Below are positions 1 through 7,693 of a stretch of DNA of 64,000 nucleotides, piece by piece. The stretch's first letter is position 1. The number at the start of each line of letters is the position of its first letter. The DNA lies in the NCBI RefSeq assembly GCF_035918095.1, contig NZ_CP109137.1, positions 6,202,001 to 6,266,000 of the forward strand, in the 5' to 3' direction. The translations under genes and the position numbers were made by a program. The DNA comes from Streptomyces sp. NBC_01750 (GTDB taxonomy: Bacteria; Actinomycetota; Actinomycetes; Streptomycetales; Streptomycetaceae). Under the pieces are notes generated by a model. The model saw only the letters and a program-made list of their open reading frames with translations, was not told the origin of the DNA and did not search any database.

Positions 1-20
1 TCCGCCAGTGCCTTGCTCAT
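1..20 (-). CDS. 5' end of an unidentified gene (partial)
   Basis: Read on the minus strand, the first 20 bases start ATG AGC AAG GCA CTG GCG, giving MSKALA, and leave the window. A purine-rich stretch (GAGAGGGA) lies about 8 nt upstream of this ATG, which supports a real start. Six residues are too few to name the product. It would be divergent from the EF-hand gene. Confidence 0.35.
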
Positions 21-205
21 CTCGTGTCCCTCTCCGCGACGTGAGCCTCCACCCGAACCCGGGCTCTCCCTGGAGGACGTACGCGGAGTGCTCCAGGGTG
101 CGACAAGAGCCGCGGCCGCCTTCGATCGGACGGCCGCTGCCGAGAGGGCTCATCGGGGCGGTTAATCTGACCCCGTCAGTAATGCACCAAGGAGGGGCGG
201 AAGCA

Positions 206-421
206 GTGGCGGACATCGAAGAGGCGCGCAGGGCGTTCGAGCGCTACGACCTGGACGGCGACGGCCTGATCACGGCGAGCGAGTACAAGAGCGTGATGGC
301 TCAGCTGGGCGACTTCCATGTCACCGAGACGGTCGCCGAGGCAGTGATCAGGACGAAGGACGCCAACGGCGACGGTCAGCTGACCTTCGACGAATTCTGG
401 GCCTCGCTCAACAAGGCCTGA
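206..421 (+). CDS. EF-hand calcium-binding protein, 71 aa
   Basis: Small acidic protein with two canonical EF-hand loops: DLDGDGLITASE near residues 15-26 and DANGDGQLTFDE near residues 52-63. Both have Asp/Asn at positions 1, 3 and 5 and Glu at position 12, so both should bind Ca2+. The frame stays open upstream to base 8, but the GTG at 206 is preferred: AAGGAGG sits about 10 nt before it and the family is about 70 aa long. It has no signal peptide, so it is probably cytosolic. Paired-EF-hand proteins of this size (calsymin/CabC type) are common in Streptomyces as Ca2+ buffers or sensors. The partner is unknown. Confidence 0.85.
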   Translation: MADIEEARRAFERYDLDGDGLITASEYKSVMAQLGDFHVTETVAEAVIRTKDANGDGQLTFDEFWASLNKA

Positions 422-524
422 ACAGAGCTGCACAGGGCCTGAGCTGAACAGGGCCTCGCCAGAGCTGCGCAAGGCCTTGACGCACCGGAGCGGCTCCCCG
501 GCCAGGCCGGGGACCGCCCGGACT

Positions 525-917
525 TCATCCGCCCTGCGCCGCCAGTGCCGCGTCCAGCGTCGGCAGCGTACGCAACACGTCCAGCACGCCGCCCGCCTTG
601 AAGACGCGCAGAATCGTCGGCCGGGCGCAGACCACGCACAGGCGGCCGCCGAACTCTGTGGTGCGCCGTCGGGCCCGGCAGAGCAGCGCCAGCCCGGAGC
701 AGTCCAGGAACTCGACATGCGTCAGGTCGACGACCACCTCGTGGGCGCGGACCGAGGTGACCACATCGAGATACGCGCCGACCACCGTCACTGCGGCGAT
801 GTCGATCTCGCCACGCAGCTCGACGACGGTGCGTTCCTGTCGTCGGTAGACCCGGCCGTACGCTCCTGGGAGCGTGGCGAGTAAGCCGTACGGCCTGGAC
901 GTCAGCCCCTCGGACAT
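525..917 (-). CDS. STAS-domain anti-sigma factor antagonist, 130 aa
   Basis: A single STAS domain covers most of the protein. It has the strand pattern VVELRGEIDIAAV, then VVVDLTHVEFLDCSGLALL, where the Ser in DCSG is the residue phosphorylated by anti-sigma kinases in SpoIIAA/RsbV-type proteins. The C-terminal helix ends LRTLPTLDAALAA. The start at 917 is chosen because AAGGAG precedes it by about 8 nt; the frame extends 13 codons further upstream without a ribosome site. No anti-sigma kinase lies next to it, so it is an orphan antagonist whose partner must be encoded elsewhere. Confidence 0.85.
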   Translation of the reverse strand: MSEGLTSRPYGLLATLPGAYGRVYRRQERTVVELRGEIDIAAVTVVGAYLDVVTSVRAHEVVVDLTHVEFLDCSGLALLCRARRRTTEFGGRLCVVCARPTILRVFKAGGVLDVLRTLPTLDAALAAQGG

Positions 918-1097
918 CTGGGTTTCTCCTTGCTGGGTAGTGCCCGATCTGATCACCGGGGGGCTTGGGTGAACAGGCTGTGAGACTAATGCGGAGGCTC
1001 GGGCCCGTGGCAGAGAAGAAACGTTCGGAGCTCGGAAAACTCACCCTTGCGGGTGAATCCTTGCGAACTGTCTTGACGTGCGTGCGGTAGGTGCGGA

Positions 1098-1162
1098 TCA
1101 GCACTCGATGATGTTCACCGCGAGGCCGCCGCGCGCGGTCTCCTTGTACTTGACCGACATGT
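1098..1162. repeat. 65-bp direct repeat, left copy (attL-like sdaA fragment)
   Basis: Identical over 65 bp to 4451-4515, the 3' end of sdaA. This copy has no upstream sdaA sequence attached: homology stops at 1162/4515 and at 1098/4451. It is therefore a displaced end fragment, not a gene. Confidence 0.9.
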
Positions 1163-1171
1163 GGGCCGCTT

Positions 1172-2242
1172 TTGATCACGGGTGTGACCTGCGGATTTGG
1201 CGCGGGAAGTCCAACTGGCGTCACGTCAGGGATTTTTCAGGGACTTCATGCCGACAGTTACCTACAAAGGTATCCGGAGTACGTCTCAAGAATCGGAGCT
1301 GGCAATCTGACGTCGGCCGTCATCGCTGAGCGTGTCCGCCAGTGGCTGCGCCCGCAGGCGTTGCTGTTCGTCGGCGTTGCGGGTGGACTGAAGCCAGAGG
1401 CCCGACTCGGTGACGTTGTGGTGTCGACGAAGGTTCACTACCTGCATCCGGGCAAAGAGACACCCGAAGGCTTCAACGCCCGACCGGTGCCAGGCGCTGT
1501 GGCGCACAGGTTGGAGCAGGCGGCAGGAATCGCCTTGTGCTCGGAAACCTGGCGCAAGTGGGTTCCTGATGAGGTACGAGCGACCTGGCAGGAAACCGGT
1601 CCGCACGTTCACTTCCAGCCCATCATCGCCGGTGAGGTCGTCCTGAATTCCCCGGTCACTCCTCTGCGTGACCAGATCACGTTCCACTACGGTGACGCCC
1701 TGGCCATCGAGATGGAGTCCGCCGGCGTTGCCCGTGCCGCCGACCTTTCGGAGGGCCTTCGGATACTCACCCTTCGAGGCATCAGCGACCACGCCGATGC
1801 CAACAAAGGTGAAGCCGATGCATCGGGTTCGCAGCATCGGGCGTCCGCACATGCCGCCGCCGCGGCGGCGGCCCTCGCGTGTGAGCTGCTGCCAGAGACG
1901 GCTGGACCTGGCGGTTCGAGCCGCGCCGTACGCTCTGCGGGAGCTATTGACGAGGCGTCAGCACCGGAGGCCGAGTGGGTGAGGGCCCTGATGGCCTTTG
2001 ACGACATGGCCAGGGGGGATTTCCGGCATAGCCTTCTCACCGACATGGGGCGCACACTCGGCCTGCCTCATGCATTCATGGCGGCGGAATCATCCGTGGC
2101 CCGTGATCACGTGCGGGAGATCGTCCGTCGGATGAACGCCTACCGGGATCCTCCTGCTGCACGCACGGCCCTCTACGCCGCTCTTGAGTACGCTCGTCCT
2201 GACGACGGGGCCCTTGAAGGGCTGAGCCGGTTGTTGCCATGA
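1172..2242 (+). CDS. 5'-truncated nucleoside phosphorylase/MTAN-family protein with C-terminal effector-associated domain
   Basis: From about base 1292 (IGAGNLTSAVIAERV...) the protein matches the MTA/SAH nucleosidase / purine phosphorylase superfamily. It has ALLFVGVAGGLKPEARLGDVVV, the IEMESAGVA motif and the catalytic-Asp motif GISDHAD. The usual first 55-65 residues, including the ILTAL strand and the first catalytic Glu, are missing. They are replaced by about 40 unrelated codons starting 10 bp inside the left repeat. The last 90 residues (EWVRALMAFDDMARGDF ... LEGLSRLLP) look like an EAD2-type effector-associated domain of prokaryotic conflict systems. The stop overlaps the next start (ATGA). 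The gene is open but probably inactive, a remnant of a larger defence gene. Confidence 0.6.
   Translation: MITGVTCGFGAGSPTGVTSGIFQGLHADSYLQRYPEYVSRIGAGNLTSAVIAERVRQWLRPQALLFVGVAGGLKPEARLGDVVVSTKVHYLHPGKETPEGFNARPVPGAVAHRLEQAAGIALCSETWRKWVPDEVRATWQETGPHVHFQPIIAGEVVLNSPVTPLRDQITFHYGDALAIEMESAGVARAADLSEGLRILTLRGISDHADANKGEADASGSQHRASAHAAAAAAALACELLPETAGPGGSSRAVRSAGAIDEASAPEAEWVRALMAFDDMARGDFRHSLLTDMGRTLGLPHAFMAAESSVARDHVREIVRRMNAYRDPPAARTALYAALEYARPDDGALEGLSRLLP
1227..1248 (+). repeat. Left-arm repeats, two CAGGGA-type sites 11 bp apart
   Basis: CAGGGATTTTT (1227) and CAGGGACTTCA (1238) are direct repeats on one helical turn, about 65 bp inside the left 65-bp repeat. The same motif recurs near the right end at 4329-4382. 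This fits arm-type binding sites of a tyrosine integrase. Confidence 0.5.
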
Positions 2243-2625
2243 CGAATGAGGTTTTCACCGTACAGGCCCCGCGTTGGTGCCGCGTACGTGCCGACAGCTC
2301 TCCCGACGGGGACTTGTTCCCCTTGGACGACGACGGATTCCTGGGCGGCGAGCACATTTTGGCGCCCCCTGGGTCCGAGGCCACTGCGGGTCTGCTCGTT
2401 GCCCCGGGTGACGTCGCCCGTGAGGGGGCAACCGTGTTGCTGGGTGAGCCAGGTGCCGGAAAGGCCTCCTTGCCTTGGCCGCCGGGCTCCAGGCCACTGT
2501 TCCGGACCCACGTAGCCCCAGTTCGCAACGTTGTCCTACGGATGGGAAGTTCCCGCATTTCCCCGGCATCACGAACGAGTGGGCATCCACCACTCCGTGT
2601 GTCGTGCGCCTCCGACAGTCAGTGA
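2239..2625 (+). pseudogene. Truncated STAND/NACHT-type NTPase fragment
   Basis: It starts by ATGA overlap with the nucleosidase gene, so the two formed an operon. The first 75 residues resemble the N-terminus of large Streptomyces NACHT/STAND NTPases: FPLDDDGFL, then VLLGEPGAGK, a Walker A motif. Immediately after the Lys the frame degenerates into unrelated sequence. A neighbouring frame resumes with LAAGLQATVPDP, suggesting a frameshift within bases 2462-2475. The remaining several hundred codons (Walker B, sensor and repeat domains) are absent. It is the decayed partner of the EAD-bearing nucleosidase and is not expected to function. Confidence 0.6.
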
Positions 2626-2685
2626 CAGGACGTCATTGACGCTTCGGGACGTGGGGCATCTCCTGCGGTTTGTGAGCAAGTTGGA

Positions 2686-3585
2686 TCACGTCCACGTACT
2701 GGCTGAGCTGTTCCAACTACGTGTGGCGGCAATGCCTGCGAGCAGTGGGTCTGCGAATGCGATGACTAGGCCGACCACGTCAGTGAAGAGATTCGGATAG
2801 CCGGTCGAGGAAGGCCCCTGTCGGCGGCGCCAGGCGGCGTAGGAGGATTGGCGGCGCTCGGCGAGGTCGGTGATCGCGGCGCTGAGGGGCTTCAGCTCGA
2901 TGCCGCGGTGTGTGGCGGTGGCGGTCAGTGCTGCGGCCAGTTCGTCGCCGTTGAGATTGTTGAGCGTCAGCAGGCGGTAGAGGTCCGCGTAATCCCGGTC
3001 GCGGGTGTTGAGATCGCCGAGTGAGATGGCGGTGGAGAGCTTCTCGGCGATGATTGTGGCGAGCGGATAACCGAAGAGTTGGAAGCTGTCCGTGGTGAGG
3101 TGCTGCGGGTAGTTGATGGTCTGAGGTCCGGGAGTGACGGGGTCGCCGAAGCTGATGTCCAGTTGGAGCTTGAGACGCGCCCGGGCGATCGATGCGGCCA
3201 TGGACAGCCGTAGGCCGTGATACTCGTCCTCCTCTCGGATGGGTTCGGTTCTGAGCGTGGCGGAGTCGTATGCCACGCCGTCGTCGACCTCAGTGGTGGC
3301 GATCGCGGCGATTCTGCGGATGATCTCGGCTTCCTCGCCGGAGAACGCGCGGCCGAGGATGTCGATGTCACGGGTCATCCGGCGGGCGCCGAACTGGGCG
3401 AGTAGCAGGCCGCCCTTGAGGATGAAGTGCTCGCGGCCGAGGGGGGATGCTGCCAGGCGGTAGAGGAAGCGTTCGAGTACGTACTCGACCATGACCTCGT
3501 CCGTTGAACGGCCGTTGCGACGAGCCAGATTGCGCAGGTCGTTGTAGACGCGGCCTGCGGTGGTATCGCGAGTTGGGTTGACCAT
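2686..3585 (-). CDS. abiEii: AbiEii-family nucleotidyltransferase toxin, 299 aa
   Basis: This is a nucleotidyltransferase of the AbiEii/type IV toxin family. The diagnostic core is FILKGGLLLAQF (KGG near residues 57-59) followed by the metal-binding DID at residues 73-75. The family tail pattern ends ...VIAFADPLLAG. Family members transfer nucleotides (to tRNA in characterised homologues) and cause reversible growth arrest, giving abortive infection of phage. The ATG at 3585 overlaps the AbiEi stop by one base (TGATG), so translation is coupled. Upstream in-frame codons are shadow coding opposite abiEi. The gene looks intact at normal length and is probably the active cargo of the island. Confidence 0.88.
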   Translation of the reverse strand: MVNPTRDTTAGRVYNDLRNLARRNGRSTDEVMVEYVLERFLYRLAASPLGREHFILKGGLLLAQFGARRMTRDIDILGRAFSGEEAEIIRRIAAIATTEVDDGVAYDSATLRTEPIREEDEYHGLRLSMAASIARARLKLQLDISFGDPVTPGPQTINYPQHLTTDSFQLFGYPLATIIAEKLSTAISLGDLNTRDRDYADLYRLLTLNNLNGDELAAALTATATHRGIELKPLSAAITDLAERRQSSYAAWRRRQGPSSTGYPNLFTDVVGLVIAFADPLLAGIAATRSWNSSASTWT

Positions 3586-4199
3586 CAGGCGAGCACCGCC
3601 TCTACGGCGGGGCGGATGACGGAGAGCGCCCCCAGGTCGCGGGCGATGAGTTGGAGTTCGCCGACCCCGCTCCGTCCGCTGCGACGCAGGTAGCGGCCGA
3701 GTGCGGACAGGGCCATGGTCTCGCCGATTCTGCCACGGTGGCGCATCGCGTCGACGACGCTGCGGGCGGCATTGTATGCGGGAATGGTCTCTCCTGGTGC
3801 GGCCTCGAACCGTTCGACGCCGAGGTTGAAGGTCTTCGCCGCGTACTGCGCCACCACGGTTGGGGGATAAGAGATCGTGGGACGGCGTGATCCGCGTGGT
3901 ATGGCGATGTGTACGGCACTGGGGATGTCGTCGATCAGCTCGTGCAGAGCCAGGGCGGACTCCCCGCACAGGACAGCGCGAGGCGCCCGCGTACACACGG
4001 CCAGTAGGTCTGCGTATGCGGTCTCTGGCGCGTCTGCCCGCCGGTACACACCACGGGATAGTTCGTCTATCTCTCCTTCGGCGACCAGGTACGCCAGATC
4101 GCGAGCGGAGAGCAGGGCCTGACGTGCCTGCGCTGTCGTGAACGTAGGGGAGAGGCCGGCCAGCCGCTGCTCCAGGCGCGAGTTTTCCGCAGCACTCAT
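3585..4199 (-). CDS. abiEi: AbiEi-family antitoxin / transcriptional autoregulator, 204 aa
   Basis: Type IV antitoxin of the AbiEi family. The N-terminal winged helix-turn-helix spans about residues 5-55 (FTTAQARQALLSARDLAYLVAEGEIDELSRGVYRR) and is followed by the AbiEi C-terminal antitoxin domain (LCGESALALHEL, HIAIPRG, AARSVVDAMRHRG). In characterised AbiE pairs this protein neutralises the toxin indirectly and binds inverted repeats in its own promoter; matching repeats lie at 4200-4246. The ATG at 4199 is close to those repeats, so the transcript may be leaderless or nearly so. It is the first gene of the abiEi-abiEii operon. Confidence 0.87.
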   Translation of the reverse strand: MSAAENSRLEQRLAGLSPTFTTAQARQALLSARDLAYLVAEGEIDELSRGVYRRADAPETAYADLLAVCTRAPRAVLCGESALALHELIDDIPSAVHIAIPRGSRRPTISYPPTVVAQYAAKTFNLGVERFEAAPGETIPAYNAARSVVDAMRHRGRIGETMALSALGRYLRRSGRSGVGELQLIARDLGALSVIRPAVEAVLA

Positions 4200-4246
4200 G
4201 TATCGAATGATACCCCTCTGGTGGGCTTAGGGGATCGATTTGATAC
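4200..4246 (-). promoter_or_regulatory. Candidate AbiEi operators upstream of abiEi
   Basis: GTATC-GAAT-GATAC (4200-4213) is a perfect inverted repeat abutting the abiEi start. A related site, GTATCAAATCGATCC on the minus strand (4232-4246), lies one to three helical turns upstream. Two similar palindromic sites just before the start fit negative autoregulation known for the AbiEi family. The assignment is by position and symmetry only. Confidence 0.45.
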
Positions 4247-4328
4247 ATCCAGATGGTGGGGGCAGAGTTCCCGTCGTTGACTATGTGCCACGAACCCGCA
4301 GGTCAGACGCCCATCCCGTGGGATTTCC

Positions 4329-4382
4329 CAGGGACTTTTCAGGGACTTTCACTTCTGTCCCAGGGCGTTTCCAGGGACTTTC
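4329..4382 (+). repeat. Right-arm repeats, four CAGGG(A)CTTT sites
   Basis: Direct repeats start at 4329, 4340, 4361 (variant CAGGGCGTTT) and 4372. The spacings of 11, 21 and 11 bp place them on one face of the helix. They lie 70-120 bp inside the right 65-bp repeat and match the two left-arm sites. They are read as arm-type integrase sites of the former element. Confidence 0.5.
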
Positions 4383-4400
4383 CGCCACGTAAGCAGGGAA

Positions 4401-4443
4401 GGCCCTGACAGCGCTGAAAGAAGAAAATGCGCTGGTCAGGGCC
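4401..4443 (-). terminator. Hairpin downstream of sdaA
   Basis: GGCCCTGACAGCGC and GCGCTGGTCAGGGCC form a 14-bp stem with one bulge and a 14-nt A-rich loop, ending 8 bp beyond the sdaA stop. Position and strength fit a factor-independent terminator of the serine/glycine operon. The hairpin lies in island DNA, so the incoming element supplied the terminator together with the restored 3' end. Confidence 0.6.
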
Positions 4444-4450
4444 TAGAACG

Positions 4451-4515
4451 TCAGCACTCGATGATGTTCACCGCGAGGCCGCCGCGCGCGGTCTCCTTGT
4501 ACTTGACCGACATGT
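4451..4515. repeat. 65-bp direct repeat, right copy (attR-like, within sdaA)
   Basis: This copy forms the last 21 codons and stop of the intact sdaA gene. It is identical to 1098-1162. Confidence 0.9.
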
Positions 4516-5818
4516 CCGCCCCGGTCTCCTTCATGGTCTTGATGACCTTGTCGAGCGAGACCTTGTGGCTGCCGTCGCCGCGCATCGCCATCTTCGCCGC
4601 CGTCACGGCCTTGACCGCGGCCATGCCGTTGCGTTCGATGCACGGGATCTGGACCAGGCCGCCGACCGGGTCGCAGGTCAGGCCGAGGTTGTGCTCCATG
4701 CCTATCTCGGCCGCGTTCTCGACCTGCTCGGGGGTGCCGCCGAGCACCTCGGCCAGCGCACCCGCGGCCATCGAACAGGCGGAGCCGACCTCGCCCTGGC
4801 AGCCGACCTCGGCGCCGGAGATCGAGGCGTTCTCCTTGAAGAGCATGCCGATCGCTCCGGCGGCGAGCAGGAAGCGGACCACGCCGTCCTCGTCCGCGCC
4901 CGGCACGAAGTTCATGTAGTAGTGCAGCACCGCCGGGATGATGCCCGCGGCACCGTTGGTGGGTGCGGTGACGACGCGGCCGCCCGCGGCGTTCTCCTCG
5001 TTCACGGCCATCGCGTACAGCGTGATCCACTCCATGGAGCGGGCCAGTGCGTCGCCCTCGGCACGCAGCTGGCGGGCGGAGTTGGCCGCCCGGCGGCGGA
5101 CCTTGAGGCCGCCGGGCAGGATGCCCTCGCGGGACATCCCGCGCGAGACGCAGGCCTGCATGACCCGCCAGATCTCCAGCAGGCCCTCGCGGATCTCGTC
5201 CTCGGTGCGCCAGGCCTTCTCGTTCTCCAGCATCAGCGCGGAGATCGAAAGACCGGTCTCCTGCGCGAGCCGCAGCAGCTCGTCGCCGGTACGGAAGGGG
5301 TACTTCAGCACGGTGTCGTCGAGCTTGATCCGATCCTCGCCGACGGCGTCCTCGTCGACCACGAAGCCGCCGCCCACCGAGTAGTACGTCTTCTCGAGTA
5401 CGAGTCCGCCCTGGGCGTCGTACGCGAAGATCGTCATCCCGTTGGCGTGGTACGGCAGCGCCTTGCGGCGGTGCAGGATCAGATCCTTGTCGAAGTCGAA
5501 GTCGATCTCGTGCATACCGAGCAGATTGATCCGGCGCCCGGTGCGGATGCGCTCGACCTGGGCGTCCGCGGTCTCGACGTCGACGGTACGGGGAGAGTTG
5601 CCCTCAAGACCGAGCAGCACGGCCTTCGGGGTGCCGTGGCCGTGGCCGGTCGCGCCCAGTGAGCCGAAGAGCTCGGCGCGTATGGCGGCGGTGTGGGCCA
5701 TCAGGCCCTCGTTCTTGAGCCGCCGCGCGAACAGGGCGGCCGCGCGCATCGGGCCGACGGTGTGGGAGCTGGACGGGCCGATGCCGATCGAGAACAGGTC
5801 GAAGACCGAAATGGCCAC
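4451..5818 (-). CDS. sdaA: L-serine ammonia-lyase, single-chain iron-sulfur type, 455 aa
   Basis: Converts L-serine to pyruvate and ammonia. The N-terminal beta domain has the family signature [12 protein letters not shown] (residues 12-23). The C-terminal alpha domain carries cysteines at about 340, 348, 382 and 393; C340, C382 and C393 are spaced like the three 4Fe-4S ligands of characterised bacterial serine dehydratases. Full length. It is the last gene of the gcvT-gcvH-glyA-sdaA run, 153 bp beyond glyA, with a strong hairpin in between. In this context it drains serine made from glycine into pyruvate. Its 3' end is the insertion site of the 1098-4515 island, which leaves the reading frame intact. 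Confidence 0.95.
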   Translation of the reverse strand: MAISVFDLFSIGIGPSSSHTVGPMRAAALFARRLKNEGLMAHTAAIRAELFGSLGATGHGHGTPKAVLLGLEGNSPRTVDVETADAQVERIRTGRRINLLGMHEIDFDFDKDLILHRRKALPYHANGMTIFAYDAQGGLVLEKTYYSVGGGFVVDEDAVGEDRIKLDDTVLKYPFRTGDELLRLAQETGLSISALMLENEKAWRTEDEIREGLLEIWRVMQACVSRGMSREGILPGGLKVRRRAANSARQLRAEGDALARSMEWITLYAMAVNEENAAGGRVVTAPTNGAAGIIPAVLHYYMNFVPGADEDGVVRFLLAAGAIGMLFKENASISGAEVGCQGEVGSACSMAAGALAEVLGGTPEQVENAAEIGMEHNLGLTCDPVGGLVQIPCIERNGMAAVKAVTAAKMAMRGDGSHKVSLDKVIKTMKETGADMSVKYKETARGGLAVNIIEC

Positions 5819-5905
5819 GGAAGACTCCTAGGGGGTTGGTAGACGCCTTTGTCTGCCGGGGTGGTGCAGAGGGCGGTGCGTGGCGGTACCGAGGCGATAC
5901 CTGGT

Positions 5906-5947
5906 GCGGGGCACCGCACGCACTGACCAGTGTGCGCGGTGCCCCGT
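5906..5947 (-). terminator. Strong hairpin between glyA and sdaA
   Basis: A 19-bp near-perfect inverted repeat with a GACC tetraloop lies 25 bp past the glyA stop. It has no T tract on either strand, as is usual in Streptomyces. It probably terminates or attenuates the riboswitch-controlled gcvT-gcvH-glyA transcript, so sdaA may be expressed at lower level or from its own promoter. Confidence 0.6.
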
Positions 5948-5971
5948 GAGTTCGTACAAAAGCGTACGGAA

Positions 5972-7234
5972 TTACTTCAGGCCAGGGTAAAGCGGGTGCT
6001 TCGCGGCCAGGGCCGAGACCCGGGCGCTCAGCGCCTGCGTGTCGTACGACGGCTTCAGCGCCTCGGCGATGATGTCGGCGACCTCACGGAAGTCCTCGTC
6101 CTGGAAACCGCGGGTGGCCAGCGCAGGGGTGCCGATCCGCAGACCCGAGGTGACCATCGGCGGCCGCGGGTCGTTCGGGATCGCGTTGCGGTTGACCGTG
6201 ATGCCCACCTCGTGGAGGCGGTCCTCGGCCTGCTGGCCGTCCAGCTGGGAGTTGCGCAGGTCGACCAGGACCAGGTGCACATCCGTGCCGCCGGACAGTA
6301 CGGAGACGCCGTGCTCGGTCACGTCGGCCTGGATCAGACGCTCGGCGAGGATACGGGCGCCGTTCAGGGTGCGCTGCTGGCGCTCCTTGAACTCCTCGGT
6401 CGCCGCGACCTTGAAGGAGACCGCCTTCGCCGCGATGACGTGCTCCAGCGGACCGCCCTGCTGACCGGGGAAGACCGCGGAGTTGATCTTCTTGGCGAGC
6501 TCCTGCGTCGACAGGATCACACCGCCGCGCGGACCGCCGAGGGTCTTGTGCGTGGTGGTGGTGACGACATGGGCGTGCGGCACCGGGTTCGGGTGCAGAC
6601 CGGCGGCGACCAGGCCCGCGAAGTGGGCCATGTCGACCATCAGGTACGCGCCGACCTCGTCCGCGATCCGGCGGAAGGCCGCGAAGTCGAGCTGGCGCGG
6701 GTACGCGGACCAGCCGGCGACGATCAGCTTCGGACGGGACTCCTTGGCGAGGCGCTCGACCTCGGCCATGTCGACCTGGCCGGTCTCGCTGTCCACGTGG
6801 TACGCGACCACGTTGTACAGCTTGCCGGAGAAGTTGATCTTCATGCCGTGGGTCAGGTGCCCGCCGTGGGCGAGGTTCAGACCCATGATCGTGTCGCCCG
6901 GCTTCAGCAGCGCGAACATCGCGGCCGCGTTCGCCTGGGCGCCCGAGTGCGGCTGGACGTTGGCGTGCTCGGCGCCGAAGAGTGCCTTGATGCGGTCGAT
7001 CGCGATCTGCTCGACGACATCGACGTGCTCGCAGCCACCGTAGTAGCGGCGGCCCGGGTAGCCCTCGGCGTACTTGTTGGTGAGGACGGAGCCCTGCGCC
7101 TCCATGACCGCGACCGGAGCGAAGTTCTCCGAGGCGATCATCTCGAGGGTGGACTGCTGGCGGTGGAGCTCGGCGTCGACAGCGGCGGCGACGTCCGGGT
7201 CCAGCTCATGGAGAGGGGCGTTGAGAAGCGACAT
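5972..7234 (-). CDS. glyA: Serine hydroxymethyltransferase, 420 aa
   Basis: PLP enzyme that interconverts glycine plus 5,10-methylene-THF with serine plus THF. The signature [16 protein letters not shown] places the PLP-binding Lys at residue 230. Other family motifs are [24 protein letters not shown] and PHSGAQAN. Full length for bacterial SHMT. It follows gcvH by 23 bp and gcvT further upstream. The operon thus makes methylene-THF from one glycine (cleavage system) and uses it to turn a second glycine into serine. Streptomyces usually have a second, housekeeping glyA, so this copy is probably the glycine-responsive one. Confidence 0.96.
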   Translation of the reverse strand: MSLLNAPLHELDPDVAAAVDAELHRQQSTLEMIASENFAPVAVMEAQGSVLTNKYAEGYPGRRYYGGCEHVDVVEQIAIDRIKALFGAEHANVQPHSGAQANAAAMFALLKPGDTIMGLNLAHGGHLTHGMKINFSGKLYNVVAYHVDSETGQVDMAEVERLAKESRPKLIVAGWSAYPRQLDFAAFRRIADEVGAYLMVDMAHFAGLVAAGLHPNPVPHAHVVTTTTHKTLGGPRGGVILSTQELAKKINSAVFPGQQGGPLEHVIAAKAVSFKVAATEEFKERQQRTLNGARILAERLIQADVTEHGVSVLSGGTDVHLVLVDLRNSQLDGQQAEDRLHEVGITVNRNAIPNDPRPPMVTSGLRIGTPALATRGFQDEDFREVADIIAEALKPSYDTQALSARVSALAAKHPLYPGLK

Positions 7235-7257
7235 CTCGATCCCTGTCGTGGTCGTGG

Positions 7258-7635
7258 TCAGTTGCCGGAGAACTCGGTGTACTCGTCGGCGGAGAGCAGG
7301 TCCTTCGGCTCCTCGCTGACGCGCACCTTGAAGAGCCAGCCGCCCTCGAAGGGGGCGGAGTTCACCAGAGACGGGTCATTGACGACGTCCTCGTTGGCCT
7401 CGGTGACCTCACCGCTGACCGGGGAGTACAGGTCGCTGACGGACTTGGTCGACTCCAGCTCACCGCAGGTCTCGCCCGCGGTCACCGTGTCACCTACCTC
7501 AGGGAGCTGGACGTACACCACATCGCCGAGTGCGTTCGCCGCGTGCTCCGTGATGCCGACCGTCGACACGCCGTCCTCGGCGGCCGACAGCCACTCGTGC
7601 TCCTTGCTGAAGCGCAGCTGCTGGGGGTTGCTCAT
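7258..7635 (-). CDS. gcvH: Glycine cleavage system H protein, 125 aa
   Basis: Lipoyl carrier that shuttles the aminomethyl group between P, T and L proteins. The lipoylation motif [18 protein letters not shown] has the modified Lys at residue 64. The C-terminal region [11 protein letters not shown] is family-typical. The start at 7635 is the ATG of [10 protein letters not shown]; codons upstream in this frame are antisense to gcvT. It lies 58 bp after gcvT and 23 bp before glyA. P protein (gcvP) is not in this window. Confidence 0.95.
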   Translation of the reverse strand: MSNPQQLRFSKEHEWLSAAEDGVSTVGITEHAANALGDVVYVQLPEVGDTVTAGETCGELESTKSVSDLYSPVSGEVTEANEDVVNDPSLVNSAPFEGGWLFKVRVSEEPKDLLSADEYTEFSGN

Positions 7636-7693
7636 GGCCTGAATTCTCCTGTACGCGGGGGAGTGCTGGTGAACGGAGTGAAGGTGCGGACGA

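Larger units (their letters stand above)
1098..4515. mobile_element. Integrase-less genomic island inserted at the sdaA 3' end
   Basis: The segment is bounded by a perfect 65-bp direct repeat (1098-1162 and 4451-4515) that begins at the sdaA stop codon and covers its last 21 codons. This is the classical outcome of a tyrosine-recombinase element inserting into the 3' end of a gene and restoring it. Just inside both ends are short repeats of CAGGGACTTT type spaced by about one or two helical turns, resembling integrase arm sites. The cargo is a truncated nucleosidase, a broken STAND NTPase and an intact AbiE pair, all defence-type genes. No integrase or excisionase gene is present, so the island is probably a deleted or trans-mobilised remnant. 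Confidence 0.75.

Noticed and set aside
2239..2625. Intact 128-aa gene after the nucleosidase
   Set aside because: Family resemblance ends at the Walker A Lys and the rest has no relation to any NTPase; it is better seen as a fragment.
2686..4248. Single 520-aa fusion on the minus strand
   Set aside because: The N-terminal 220 residues are out-of-frame sequence of abiEi. The real toxin starts at 3585 with TGATG coupling.
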